Positions 9,080 through 17,067 of a DNA stretch of 64,000 bases are shown here, piece after piece. This DNA is from Ignisphaera sp. (GTDB lineage: Archaea > Thermoproteota > Thermoprotei_A > Sulfolobales > Ignisphaeraceae), in NCBI GenBank assembly GCA_038735125.1, contig JAVYNU010000003.1, forward strand, positions 1-64,000. The letters are read 5' to 3'. Each line of letters opens with the position of its first letter. Positions within the stretch are counted from its first letter, which is position 1. Made by a program: the position numbers and the translations under genes. The notes beneath the pieces were generated by a model. It saw only the letters and a program-made list of their open reading frames with translations. It was not told the origin of the DNA and did no database searches.

Positions 9080-9724
9080 TTTGATTGAAGCTATTAAAAA
9101 AATTATAGCATATGGGGTTATTTCAACAACTATTTTCATATAGCCAATTAACTTACCCCTAATCAATAACATTGAGATCCATATAAGCATTAATATACCT
9201 GCATATACGCCATAGAATTGAAACAACATTAATATGCTTATAAATCCCACTAAATGCGCCAAGCTCTTCACAATATCAATAACACGATCTATTTCTGCTC
9301 GAGCTATGAACCCCAGACCACCAAGGAATTCTACAGATGGTTCTAGAGCTATTGAAAATAAAAGTAAGAACAGGGTTGCAAAAACTACTTGTGAACTCCA
9401 TCTATCCATTCCCAAAAATTCAATACCTTCGCTTATTAGAGATACTGAAACAGCCATTACTAGAACAAGTATTATGGGTATTACATCTAAGAGTATATGA
9501 TAGGCTGATCCTTTGCTAAGCCCCCTAAACATAGAGATTGCTAGTAATCTGGTAATTGGAATTGCAAGAACAGTTACTAAAAGAGCTGTTGGATCTGCCA
9601 TAACCAACGCTATAAACAAAAATGCTATTGCTACTAACGCCAAAATCTCCCTCTTAGTCTTATAGTCATATATCGAGGCTATAAACTCTGCTATTACCAT
9701 AAACACTATAAATATTGAGTTCAT
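9071..9724 (-). CDS. Polytopic membrane protein of the MoxR/DUF58 cluster, unknown
   Basis: The 217-residue, very hydrophobic protein has about seven predicted helices and no recognised enzymatic motif. Its start overlaps the end of the DUF58 gene by 4 nt, so it is translationally coupled to it. Membrane partners without sequence signatures are common at the end of MoxR-DUF58 operons. Its role can only be inferred from that context. Confidence 0.7.
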   Translation of the reverse strand: MNSIFIVFMVIAEFIASIYDYKTKREILALVAIAFLFIALVMADPTALLVTVLAIPITRLLAISMFRGLSKGSAYHILLDVIPIILVLVMAVSVSLISEGIEFLGMDRWSSQVVFATLFLLLFSIALEPSVEFLGGLGFIARAEIDRVIDIVKSLAHLVGFISILMLFQFYGVYAGILMLIWISMLLIRGKLIGYMKIVVEITPYAIIFLIASIKGL

Positions 9725-10971
9725 GGCTTTCCCTCACCATATATTATCTCAAAACCTTCTTCACTAAACTCTATACCAATCAATGCACCACCCAATGTTT
9801 TTGAGATTCGGTCTAGAAGCTTGGCAATGGCGTCTCTTTCCATAAACTCATCGTATCTAAACATAGGCATTACTATGAACAGTCTCTCAAGCACTACAAC
9901 CAGCTCTCTTAAATTGGCAGGCTCATCAAGTGAAAGGGTTATCGGATTTGTTAAAAGGATTATTATGTCGTATTGCGAAGGCTCTTTATCGATATAGCTA
10001 GTGGCATCTATGAAGCTGTTCAGTTGCGAGCTACATCCACCACCAACATCTATGAGTGAAAATATTCTGTAGAGAGCTTCCTCACCTCCTCTGAGGTTTA
10101 CCACAACCTTTGGCATTATCCCACTACAGACAACAGCGTCAACAACCATTCCATTCCTAGTTAGAAAATTAACTAATGAAGCAGCAAACCTTAATTGGAT
10201 ATGAGCAAGGGTGTTAGGTGTTTTGCCAATGAACCATGTATGTGGCCTTACATCTATTAGTAAAAGCACCTTAGCCTTCGTTTCTCCCAGATCCTCCCTA
10301 ACCATGAGTTTACCTGTTTTTGCATATGCACTCCAAATAATCTTCTTGACATTGTCTCCAGGGGTATAATCCCTCATATTCGCAAGGTCGTAGAGCCCTC
10401 CAATGGCTTTGCCAGCTATATAAACCCCAACTACCTTTTGCAACGACTTCATGCTTAACTCTCCTCGGACTTCTTGTGGCAACGTTACAATGGTTAATCT
10501 GTCACTGTAGCTCAGTTCCTCAGCAAAGTATCCTAAGAAATCGCTTACAATAATGGTCACATCACTAAATGCATGTGTACCTGGAGCAAGTAGCTTAACC
10601 TTATATGATATGGTTATAGCTGATTTCGGTGGTATAGAAATTACCGCTATTGGGTCACTAGCCGATTCTGTGTATCTAGGGATCTTGTCTATTACAAGAG
10701 CTCTTGAAATGGATTCTTCACTGTTGTTTCTAATAACAATACTCATGACTATGTTCTCTAACTCTCTAGCAATGTTTTTCTCGCATATTCTCTTAATCGT
10801 TAACTGTGATGCCGCTTTTCTTATTCTATTAAATGATGTGTACTCCTTGTAGAATATTATTACAAGTCCTAACCCTATAGAGTATAGAAAAATGTTTTTT
10901 ACGGAATAGCCATATACAACTACTACTATGGATAGAACAATATGTGAAAGTCCATAAAGTGTTATTTTCAG
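9721..10971 (-). CDS. DUF58 domain membrane protein with apparent CTG start
   Basis: The DUF58 signature is clear: DYTPGDNVKKIIWSAYAKTG followed by LMVRED, then a vWA-like region (VLLLIDVRP). From the first ATG (10746) the protein is 341 residues and lacks the two N-terminal helices typical of DUF58 proteins. The frame stays open upstream to 10986 and encodes just such helices (HIVLSIVVVVVYGY and FLYSIGLGLVIIFY). The only plausible initiator there is CTG at 10969-10971, overlapping the moxR TGA as CTGA; this gives 416 residues. A single-base change or frameshift from a nearby ATG is the alternative. DUF58 proteins work with MoxR ATPases at the membrane. Confidence 0.85.
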   Translation of the reverse strand: MKITLYGLSHIVLSIVVVVYGYSVKNIFLYSIGLGLVIIFYKEYTSFNRIRKAASQLTIKRICEKNIARELENIVMSIVIRNNSEESISRALVIDKIPRYTESASDPIAVISIPPKSAITISYKVKLLAPGTHAFSDVTIIVSDFLGYFAEELSYSDRLTIVTLPQEVRGELSMKSLQKVVGVYIAGKAIGGLYDLANMRDYTPGDNVKKIIWSAYAKTGKLMVREDLGETKAKVLLLIDVRPHTWFIGKTPNTLAHIQLRFAASLVNFLTRNGMVVDAVVCSGIMPKVVVNLRGGEEALYRIFSLIDVGGGCSSQLNSFIDATSYIDKEPSQYDIIILLTNPITLSLDEPANLRELVVVLERLFIVMPMFRYDEFMERDAIAKLLDRISKTLGGALIGIEFSEEGFEIIYGEGKP

Positions 10972-11918
10972 GGCACATCGACCTTTTCAATGATATCACT
11001 AATAATATTCTCCACTGTCACACCAGATATCTTAGCTTCTCCTCTAAGCACTATTCTATGAGAGAGAGCAGCATGGGCAACATACTTTACATCGTCTGGT
11101 GTGACATATTCTCTCCCCCTCATAAGAGCTATAGACTTAGACAGGAGGTATAATGCTATTGCACCCCTTGGAGATGCTCCTATCTTAACAAATCTGTGGC
11201 TCCTTGTAGCCTCTACTATGGCTGCAATATACTTCTTAATGTTTTGCTCTACATAAACATCCTTAACAAGTCTAATCATGGTTAAAACCTCTTCCTTATT
11301 TAAAACAGGTTGCATATCATCTAGACTCGATATAGATTCGAATTTGTCTAGGATCTCAACAGTTTCATCAATTGTTGGATACCCTATAACAACCTTTGCT
11401 AGGAATCTATCTACTTGAGCCTCTGAAAGTGGAAATGTGCCCTCAATTTCTATTGGATTCATGGTTGCTATAACCAGAAAAGGTTTGGGAAGTGGATATG
11501 TAATACCCTCTACAGTAACCTGCCTCTCCTGCATGGCCTCAAGCAACGCTGCCTGGGTTTTTGGTGGTGCCCTATTTATCTCATCAACAAATAGAATATT
11601 TGTGAATATAGGCCCTTTCCTATATACAAACTTAGATTCCTTTGCATCAAAAAACTGAAAACCTATTATATCAGATGGTAGCATATCAGGAGTTGCTTGA
11701 ATCCTCTTAAAGTCTAGACCAAGAGATAGTGCCACACATTTAGCCATGAGAGTTTTTGCAACGCCTGGAACACCCTCGAGAAGAATATGACCCTCTGAAA
11801 AAAGTGTTGCAAGTATCAATTCAAGCTCTTTTCTCTTGCCCACAACTTTTTTCTGAATATTCTCAACAACTTTTTCAATCATAGAGCCATAGAATTTTAT
11901 CTTTGAATATTCTGCCAT
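10968..11918 (-). CDS. moxR: MoxR-family AAA+ ATPase
   Basis: The 316-residue protein has Walker A GVPGVAKT (about residues 50-57), Walker B ILFVDEINRAPPKTQAALLE and sensor 1 IATMNP, all classic for the MoxR branch of AAA+ proteins. The C-terminal lid domain includes RGAIALYLLSKS. MoxR ATPases act as chaperone-like remodelling factors for vWA/DUF58 partners, and the DUF58 gene follows immediately. It overlaps the upstream DUF4350 gene by 22 nt, so the cluster is one operon. Confidence 0.93.
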   Translation of the reverse strand: MAEYSKIKFYGSMIEKVVENIQKKVVGKRKELELILATLFSEGHILLEGVPGVAKTLMAKCVALSLGLDFKRIQATPDMLPSDIIGFQFFDAKESKFVYRKGPIFTNILFVDEINRAPPKTQAALLEAMQERQVTVEGITYPLPKPFLVIATMNPIEIEGTFPLSEAQVDRFLAKVVIGYPTIDETVEILDKFESISSLDDMQPVLNKEEVLTMIRLVKDVYVEQNIKKYIAAIVEATRSHRFVKIGASPRGAIALYLLSKSIALMRGREYVTPDDVKYVAHAALSHRIVLRGEAKISGVTVENIISDIIEKVDVP

Positions 11919-12853
11919 TTGTCAACACCAACTAAGATCTCTTTACGAATATTTTTGATAAATTCTTTGTTGCTCTCTACTGAACTACTTAAATATTTTC
12001 TTGGATTAGCCATAATACCGAATTTTACAGTTAGATAAAGCATTGATAGTACAACTAGTCCTGTAAAGAACTCCAATAGACTTACATTACCCTGTCTAAA
12101 TAAAAGCCATTGAAATAGATCTGACAATCCATTGACAATAACACTGATCGTCTGAGCAATTGCCTGGGCTTCTACAGGTCTATAAACTCTCCCACCCTCA
12201 TATATTATAAGCCCTTTACCATCAATTATATGCTCCATGAAAAAAATGTTGTTGACTGAAATATTTAATGTAGCTAGAATCTCGTTAATCACTATACTTG
12301 AATCACCAATGACAACAATATATCCATTGCCATAACTGACGTTATAAGCTATAGGCATCGAACCATAGAGACACAATATACTTGATTTACTATTAGATGA
12401 GAGCAGTGTTTTGGCAACATCTATAACTATCTCAATGGTTGTATTACCAATGATGCATTGAGCTTCTCCTACCCCTGGTATGGCAGTGCTTTGCTCAATG
12501 CCTATATAATTCAATATCTGCTTGCTATGGTTAAGCTCATCTCCTACTATAGCTACCCCACCTTTTCCTATCCAAGAGAATAAAGAATCTATGCTATCCA
12601 CATCCTTATCAGGGCCTAGAATCAACAATACATTGTTTTGGGGATCAAAGTATTTTAACTCATCAAAGCTGTAGATTATCTGTACACTCCTTCTAGTCTT
12701 TTCATAGTCATAGAATATTGTGATACCACCCGGACCAATATTGTAGATAGATGGTGGATCAAGATCTAAAATACTTGCAATTGGTTTCTGTGATTGAGAA
12801 AATATTACAAGAGATAGAAGTATCAAAGTAAATATTAGTAGCTTATTTTTCAA
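11897..12853 (-). CDS. DUF4350-like secreted/membrane protein
   Basis: The 318-residue protein has an N-terminal signal sequence (residues 4-21, LLIFTLILLSLVIFSQ), an extracytoplasmic domain and a C-terminal helix at about residues 263-283. The segment from residue 37 to 110 (IGPGGITIFYDY, LLILGPDKDV, WIGKGGVAIVGDE) matches the pattern of DUF4350, a domain typical of MoxR/DUF58/DUF4129 operons. It overlaps its neighbours on both sides (11 nt and 22 nt). The assignment comes from pattern and context, not from a search. Confidence 0.75.
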   Translation of the reverse strand: MKNKLLIFTLILLSLVIFSQSQKPIASILDLDPPSIYNIGPGGITIFYDYEKTRRSVQIIYSFDELKYFDPQNNVLLILGPDKDVDSIDSLFSWIGKGGVAIVGDELNHSKQILNYIGIEQSTAIPGVGEAQCIIGNTTIEIVIDVAKTLLSSNSKSSILCLYGSMPIAYNVSYGNGYIVVIGDSSIVINEILATLNISVNNIFFMEHIIDGKGLIIYEGGRVYRPVEAQAIAQTISVIVNGLSDLFQWLLFRQGNVSLLEFFTGLVVLSMLYLTVKFGIMANPRKYLSSSVESNKEFIKNIRKEILVGVDKWQNIQR

Positions 12854-13352
12854 TATTCTTCACTTCATCTATTACAGTTTCTACATCAGCTCTTTGTTTA
12901 TCTCCGTAGACCACATCCTCATACACATCAACAAATCTTTTCAGAAATGAAAGCTTACTTAGAGTCTCTCTAGGTGTGCAGTATGGACATCTTATTCTGT
13001 TTCTAAAATTGACGAAATAATTTCTTAAAATTCTTTTCAAGCCATAATAACTATATTCAATTTTGCACATCTCTTCATAATATTCCTTCTCCCCAAACTG
13101 AACGAGAACGTTGGATTCCTCTCTATACCAACTCTTTGTATAAAGCAATGTTATAATGAATATAAGAGCAAAACCAATGAATAGAAGAATATACTCTATA
13201 GGGAAATTTGACAATGTATAAAGAGAAGATGAGGATGTAGGAGACCGAACAAACGCTGTGGTCTTTAAAGAAATATTAACTGGCATTGAACTCAAATTTC
13301 CTTTTATATTCTCAATCGAATTAATTGAAACAGGTATGTATCTTATGCTCAT
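12843..13352 (-). CDS. DUF4129-like membrane protein
   Basis: The protein is 169 residues from the ATG at 13352. It has an extracytoplasmic N-terminus, one helix (FPIEYILLFIGFALIFIITL) and a cytoplasmic C-terminal domain containing TPRETLSKL and FVDVYEDVVYG, the pattern of DUF4129. The frame is open further up to an ATG at 13487, but those residues look random and lie opposite a C/D box RNA gene, so the shorter start is preferred. It overlaps the DUF4350 gene by 11 nt. Two cysteines (CPYC) sit just before the TPRE motif. Confidence 0.75.
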   Translation of the reverse strand: MSIRYIPVSINSIENIKGNLSSMPVNISLKTTAFVRSPTSSSSLYTLSNFPIEYILLFIGFALIFIITLLYTKSWYREESNVLVQFGEKEYYEEMCKIEYSYYGLKRILRNYFVNFRNRIRCPYCTPRETLSKLSFLKRFVDVYEDVVYGDKQRADVETVIDEVKNIEK

Positions 13353-13409
13353 TGCACCACAGAAAAAGGTATAAGGCCTAACCCCAATATAAGACTTGTT
13401 GAGCTTTAA

Positions 13410-13472
13410 TGCATGTGATGATCGAGAATCCGGGGCTGAATGATGTGATGAGCGGTGCAAACGCTGACACAA
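13410..13472 (+). ncRNA. C/D box guide sRNA
   Basis: All four boxes are present with canonical spacing: C GTGATGA 13415-13421, D' CTGA 13436-13439, C' GTGATGA 13445-13451 and D CTGA 13464-13467. The guides are 14 nt (13422-13435) and 12 nt (13452-13463), with a 5-nt D'-C' spacer. This is the standard archaeal 2'-O-methylation guide layout. It lies in the upstream region of the DUF4129 gene on the opposite strand. Targets were not identified. The exact ends are estimated. Confidence 0.8.
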
Positions 13473-13474
13473 AT

Positions 13475-13507
13475 CATGCCGATACATTACCTTTGTGAAA
13501 CGGCATG
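13475..13507 (+). other. Stem-loop just 3' of the C/D box sRNA
   Basis: CATGCCG at 13475-13481 and CGGCATG at 13501-13507 form a perfect 7-bp stem around a 19-nt loop, starting 8 nt after the D box. It may stabilise or define the 3' end of the sRNA precursor, or be a second small RNA. Confidence 0.4.
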
Positions 13508-13587
13508 CTTTAGCTTGTTGATGAATGTTGACAAATACACAATACAGAAAAATACTCTATGTCAATAGATGAAAAAATATTGTTGTT

Positions 13588-13905
13588 TCACTTTCTTAGC
13601 AAAGCTATTAGAGCGCCTATTATGAAACCCACAGACACCGGACCTATGGTCATCAGCCCAAGTAGAGTTGCTAGACTCTTTAAGCTCTCGATTGATAGCC
13701 CAATAGTTTTCAGCACATCTGATGGTGCTGCCCCTAGAGACCATATAGATAATAGTGTTCCTAAAGCTAGTATTGCTATAAATGCTAGAATATATTTTAA
13801 CGCCTTTACAGATACATAGCCAAGTGCTAACCCAAGCAGAAACTGGATGAACATCACTAGATAGCTTTGGTAATTGCTAAGCACAGACCCTACAACATCA
13901 GCCAT
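13588..13905 (-). CDS. Small membrane protein at the head of the MoxR/DUF58 cluster
   Basis: The 105-residue protein has about four hydrophobic segments (for example QFLLGLALGYVSVKALKYIL and LMTIGPVSVGFIIGALIALL). The family is not recognised. It is the first gene of the leftward group, with a strong TATA element 36-45 nt upstream. About 235 nt containing the sRNA separate it from the next leftward gene, so it may or may not share a transcript with the cluster. Confidence 0.65.
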   Translation of the reverse strand: MADVVGSVLSNYQSYLVMFIQFLLGLALGYVSVKALKYILAFIAILALGTLLSIWSLGAAPSDVLKTIGLSIESLKSLATLLGLMTIGPVSVGFIIGALIALLRK

Positions 13906-13940
13906 ATCTCTTTTTCACCTCTAATAACTTCCGTTATTCT

Positions 13941-13950
13941 ATATATAAGT
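13941..13950. promoter_or_regulatory. TATA element between divergent genes
   Basis: ATATATAAGT lies 36-45 nt before the leftward start at 13905 and 41-50 nt before the rightward start at 13991. Its near-symmetry would let it serve either or both directions. Confidence 0.5.
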
Positions 13951-13990
13951 TTTTTACCCACAATTTAATCAAACATTTTGATGTGAGTCT

Positions 13991-15295
13991 ATGAACATTA
14001 TAACTTATGGTGTTGGTGGTTTCCGGTTCAGGGTACTCTTTTATCATCATGATTTCGCTATACACTATGCGGAACATGTTACTGATCCAATCGACAACAA
14101 AGAAAAACTTGTTATGGCGGATCCACACAACAGGTTCAGTATAATCATATATGACATGACTAGAAACTCTATGGAAGAGCTTGTAGTTCCAGGTAAAACT
14201 ATTCCTAATCCTCATATAGCCCACATGCTCTTAGAAGATGTCCCCAAGATTGGTGGCGTGGCAGGAGATTTGATTTGCCCTGATAGAGACGGCAAATGGG
14301 TTTTAATAGATAGAGAAAGTGGTAGGATTAAGTGGAGCCTGCACCTAAGTGATAGTGAGTGGCCACATGATATTATACATGTGGATGGGGGCTTCATAGT
14401 CACGGATTATGGATCTGGAGGTTACGGTGGTTTTGTAAGAAGGGTTAGATATGATGGGGAAACTGTTTGGAACATACCATTGAATAACGCAGCAAAGATC
14501 TCTAGAATATTTGGCTCTACAGCAAGTGGCATACACACAAATTCTTTTGGAGGCGATTTTCTAGTGGCCCAAAATGCTGATTTGGGTGTAATATATGAAC
14601 TTGATGCTGATGGTGAGATTGTTTGGAAATGCCCAAAAAGCGGAAACACCACAAATTCTATTTGGTTATTTAAGCCACATAGCGCTTTTAGAATGGGCCT
14701 TGCTGAAGCAGGAGGAAATCTCACCGTTGTTGGATTAGAGGCAGGTGGTGGAATAGTTGCTATAGACTATAACTGTAGGCCTAGGTGGGGAATAACATCA
14801 GCGTACTCCCACATACCATCACCTCATTACACACCATCTAGTTACGGACTCTTAGAAACAACGCATGTTTTCCCAACACTTTGGGGATCTATTGGTGCTG
14901 TTGATTGGAGAGGTTATGCTGGTTCCCAGGTAATAGAAGTAGTTGAAATACCTAAAAAACCTTTGACATGGATTCTGGCACTAGGTATAGATCCTGGAAA
15001 TGGGGTTTGGCTTGATCCACCACTCGAAATCTTAGATAGAGAGTTTATAGCTATGGATATAGTTAACAATGGAGATGCAAAGATTAGATGGAGCTTATAT
15101 GTCACAAGAAAGCCTGCACTTATAGAATTACCCAACAATTATTGGGTTTTACATAGTTCTGGAAATGTAGAGGAGCACTCTACACAATCAATCGAGCTAG
15201 ATAATAAAAGAGCGTTGTATACCTTTGCTAGACTCAAGCTAGAGAAGGTTACTAGTGGAAAAGCCTCTGTCAGCATCTTTGTCGCTTGGCTTTAA
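13991..15295 (+). CDS. Beta-propeller-like protein (PQQ/arylsulfotransferase-like repeats), unknown
   Basis: The 434-residue soluble protein has no signal peptide. Repeated blade-like units end in an aromatic: LIDRESGRIKWSLHL, RYDGETVWNIPL, ELDADGEIVWKCP and AIDYNCRPRWGI. This suggests a seven- or eight-bladed propeller related to PQQ-repeat or arylsulfotransferase families. A C-terminal beta-rich domain follows from about residue 340. Conserved-looking histidines (PHIAH, WPHDIIH, GIHTN, KPHSAF) sit in loops where arylsulfotransferase-like propellers bind substrate. No function can be assigned. The 3' end overlaps the opposite-strand Zn-ribbon gene by 57 nt. Confidence 0.75.
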   Translation: MNIITYGVGGFRFRVLFYHHDFAIHYAEHVTDPIDNKEKLVMADPHNRFSIIIYDMTRNSMEELVVPGKTIPNPHIAHMLLEDVPKIGGVAGDLICPDRDGKWVLIDRESGRIKWSLHLSDSEWPHDIIHVDGGFIVTDYGSGGYGGFVRRVRYDGETVWNIPLNNAAKISRIFGSTASGIHTNSFGGDFLVAQNADLGVIYELDADGEIVWKCPKSGNTTNSIWLFKPHSAFRMGLAEAGGNLTVVGLEAGGGIVAIDYNCRPRWGITSAYSHIPSPHYTPSSYGLLETTHVFPTLWGSIGAVDWRGYAGSQVIEVVEIPKKPLTWILALGIDPGNGVWLDPPLEILDREFIAMDIVNNGDAKIRWSLYVTRKPALIELPNNYWVLHSSGNVEEHSTQSIELDNKRALYTFARLKLEKVTSGKASVSIFVAWL

Positions 15296-15508
15296 ACCTC
15301 TTCTGACAAACCTTAATTCAGTATAGCCACAATCTCTACAAATATACATCTCAAAAGTATCATAATTTTCAAGCAATTTCGTAAGCTCGTTTCTGATACT
15401 CTTAGGAATGGTGACCACTACTGCCATGGGCAAGGACTCTGGTAGTTTAAGTCTAAAAACGTCTATATTCTTTGAGCCACATTTTCGGCACTCCAAAGCA
15501 TTCACCAC
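15239..15508 (-). CDS. Zn-ribbon protein (predicted nucleic-acid binding)
   Basis: The 89-residue protein carries a split zinc ribbon: CRKCG at about residues 7-11 and CRDCG at about 57-61, about 45 residues apart, with a beta-rich insert. This matches small archaeal Zn-ribbon proteins annotated as nucleic-acid-binding. It converges with and overlaps the propeller gene by 57 nt; an earlier stop is not available, so the overlap appears real. Confidence 0.65.
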   Translation of the reverse strand: MVNALECRKCGSKNIDVFRLKLPESLPMAVVVTIPKSIRNELTKLLENYDTFEMYICRDCGYTELRFVRRGLKPSDKDADRGFSTSNLL

Positions 15509-15587
15509 ACAATAAACTTTTATCGCTTTATAATTATAAATAATAAAATTTATTAAAATAATAGCATATACTTAATAGTGATATATA

Positions 15588-16837
15588 TTGCCACATGATT
15601 TGAATATGCATAGAACCAATACAATAAAAAAGCTCTACCTTAGAATATCCGCACTTTCCTTTTCAAATAACCTCATATCACCGATCTTGCCATATCTGAT
15701 AGTCTACTATGGTGGAGGTGCGACAGAGTCTGGCATATTCCAAGCATCCAACAATCTACTTGGTAATATAGGTCAGGTTATGTGGGGTAGAATAAGTGAC
15801 TCAACTGGACGCCGAAGACTAATGCTCTTATTGGGAGCTTTGTCAACCATGATCATATCTATCACCTCCCTAATTTTGATAGGCATCTTCGGTTCTATGA
15901 ATCCATATGAAATTATAGCCATATCAGCTATAGCAACATTTATAGGCTCAGCGTCAGCCCCAGTAATTGGGGATGTTATTAGCGATCTTGCTGAACAGTC
16001 TGATAGAGCCATAGTATATTCTATGCATTCGAATCTCTCAGCAGCATTCAGCATAGCTGGCAATATAGCAACAACAATAATGTTTCAATGTATGTCAAGC
16101 ACTTTCTTAGCATTGCTTGTAATATTTCTCTTGGCACTTGCATTTGGATCTATATCAGTATTTGCAACATTATCTATATCTAGAAATATTATTGATAGAA
16201 ACACTAATTGTGATTTGTGTCCATTTCGTAAACATGTTAGCCTTGGCATTGAAGAATTCGTAAAGAGCTTTAAAATCGCTTTATCTAATCCAAGATTCAA
16301 AGGCTTTGTATATGCAAACACCTTGTACAATTTCTCCATGTCAATGGCCTGGCCTTTATTTATATTGAGTCAGCGAGATGTCTTAAATCTCTCGCCTGCA
16401 CAGATAACATCCCTCTCTATAGCATCCAATACCTAGCTGGAAGGTATGTTGGGAGAAGCAGATATAGGTTCTACACATTGTTAAATAGATTTGGCCTTGT
16501 TACCGTCCCCCTAGTTTATGCATTTTCAACTAGCTATGTACATCTACTTACGCTAAACATTTTCACGGGTTTTATTAGTGGTTTCACAAACATAATATTC
16601 CCTATGTACATAATAGAGTGTGCAAGAGAAGGAGATAGGGCAACATTTTTTGGGGTATACAACACATCTATTGGCTTAGCAAATTTTGTGGGTTCTATGG
16701 TGGGAGGTTTAGCCTCTAACTATCTCATCAATACCTTTGGGCTGATACAAGGCCTTAGAATATCATACATGATATCAACTATATTGAGGCTATTCTCAGC
16801 AGTTGTAACAGCTAGAATGAGGGAATATGTATATTAA
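15588..16837 (+). pseudogene. MFS transporter interrupted by a frame break
   Basis: The first part (15588-16436, 282 residues; ATG alternative at 15606) has six or seven helices and the MFS loop motif GRISDSTGRRR near residue 65. It stops at a TAG at 16434-16436. The frame shifted by -1 continues at once with YLAGRYVGRSRYRF and the last helices, ending at 16837. The equivalent loop is normally preceded by several more residues of TM8, so a small deletion may have caused the shift. It is either a pseudogene or a sequencing error. A drug/sugar exporter role is possible. Confidence 0.75.
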
Positions 16838-16839
16838 GT

Positions 16840-17067
16840 TTACACCGATTTTATGAGTCCTTTCTGAATCAGGATTCTTGCAATTCTCTCTGCAACTCTC
16901 CTAGACCTAGTTTTTATGAACACCAAGTCACCAACCTCCTCAAACTCTAAATCACTATAAAAACGACTAACAATATCCATACTGCTTCTATCAGACGGAA
17001 TCACATAGTAGCCCTTTGGATCTCTCCTTGCTAGAATCTCCTTGATTTGCTCATCGATGATTGTCAT
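16840..17067 (-). CDS. Small protein downstream of the PfkB kinase, unknown
   Basis: The 75-residue charged soluble protein (RRDPKGYYVIPSDRSSMDIV, then VFIKTRSRRVAERIARILIQ) has no recognised family. Its ATG overlaps the PfkB stop by 4 nt, so it is translated with that gene. Its stop lies next to the end of the MFS gene on the other strand. Confidence 0.55.
   Translation of the reverse strand: MTIIDEQIKEILARRDPKGYYVIPSDRSSMDIVSRFYSDLEFEEVGDLVFIKTRSRRVAERIARILIQKGLIKSV

Noticed and set aside
13353..13487. N-terminal extension of the DUF4129 frame to an ATG at 13487
   Set aside because: Its residues look random, it lies opposite a well-formed C/D box sRNA, and an ATG at 13352 gives a sensible membrane-protein start.
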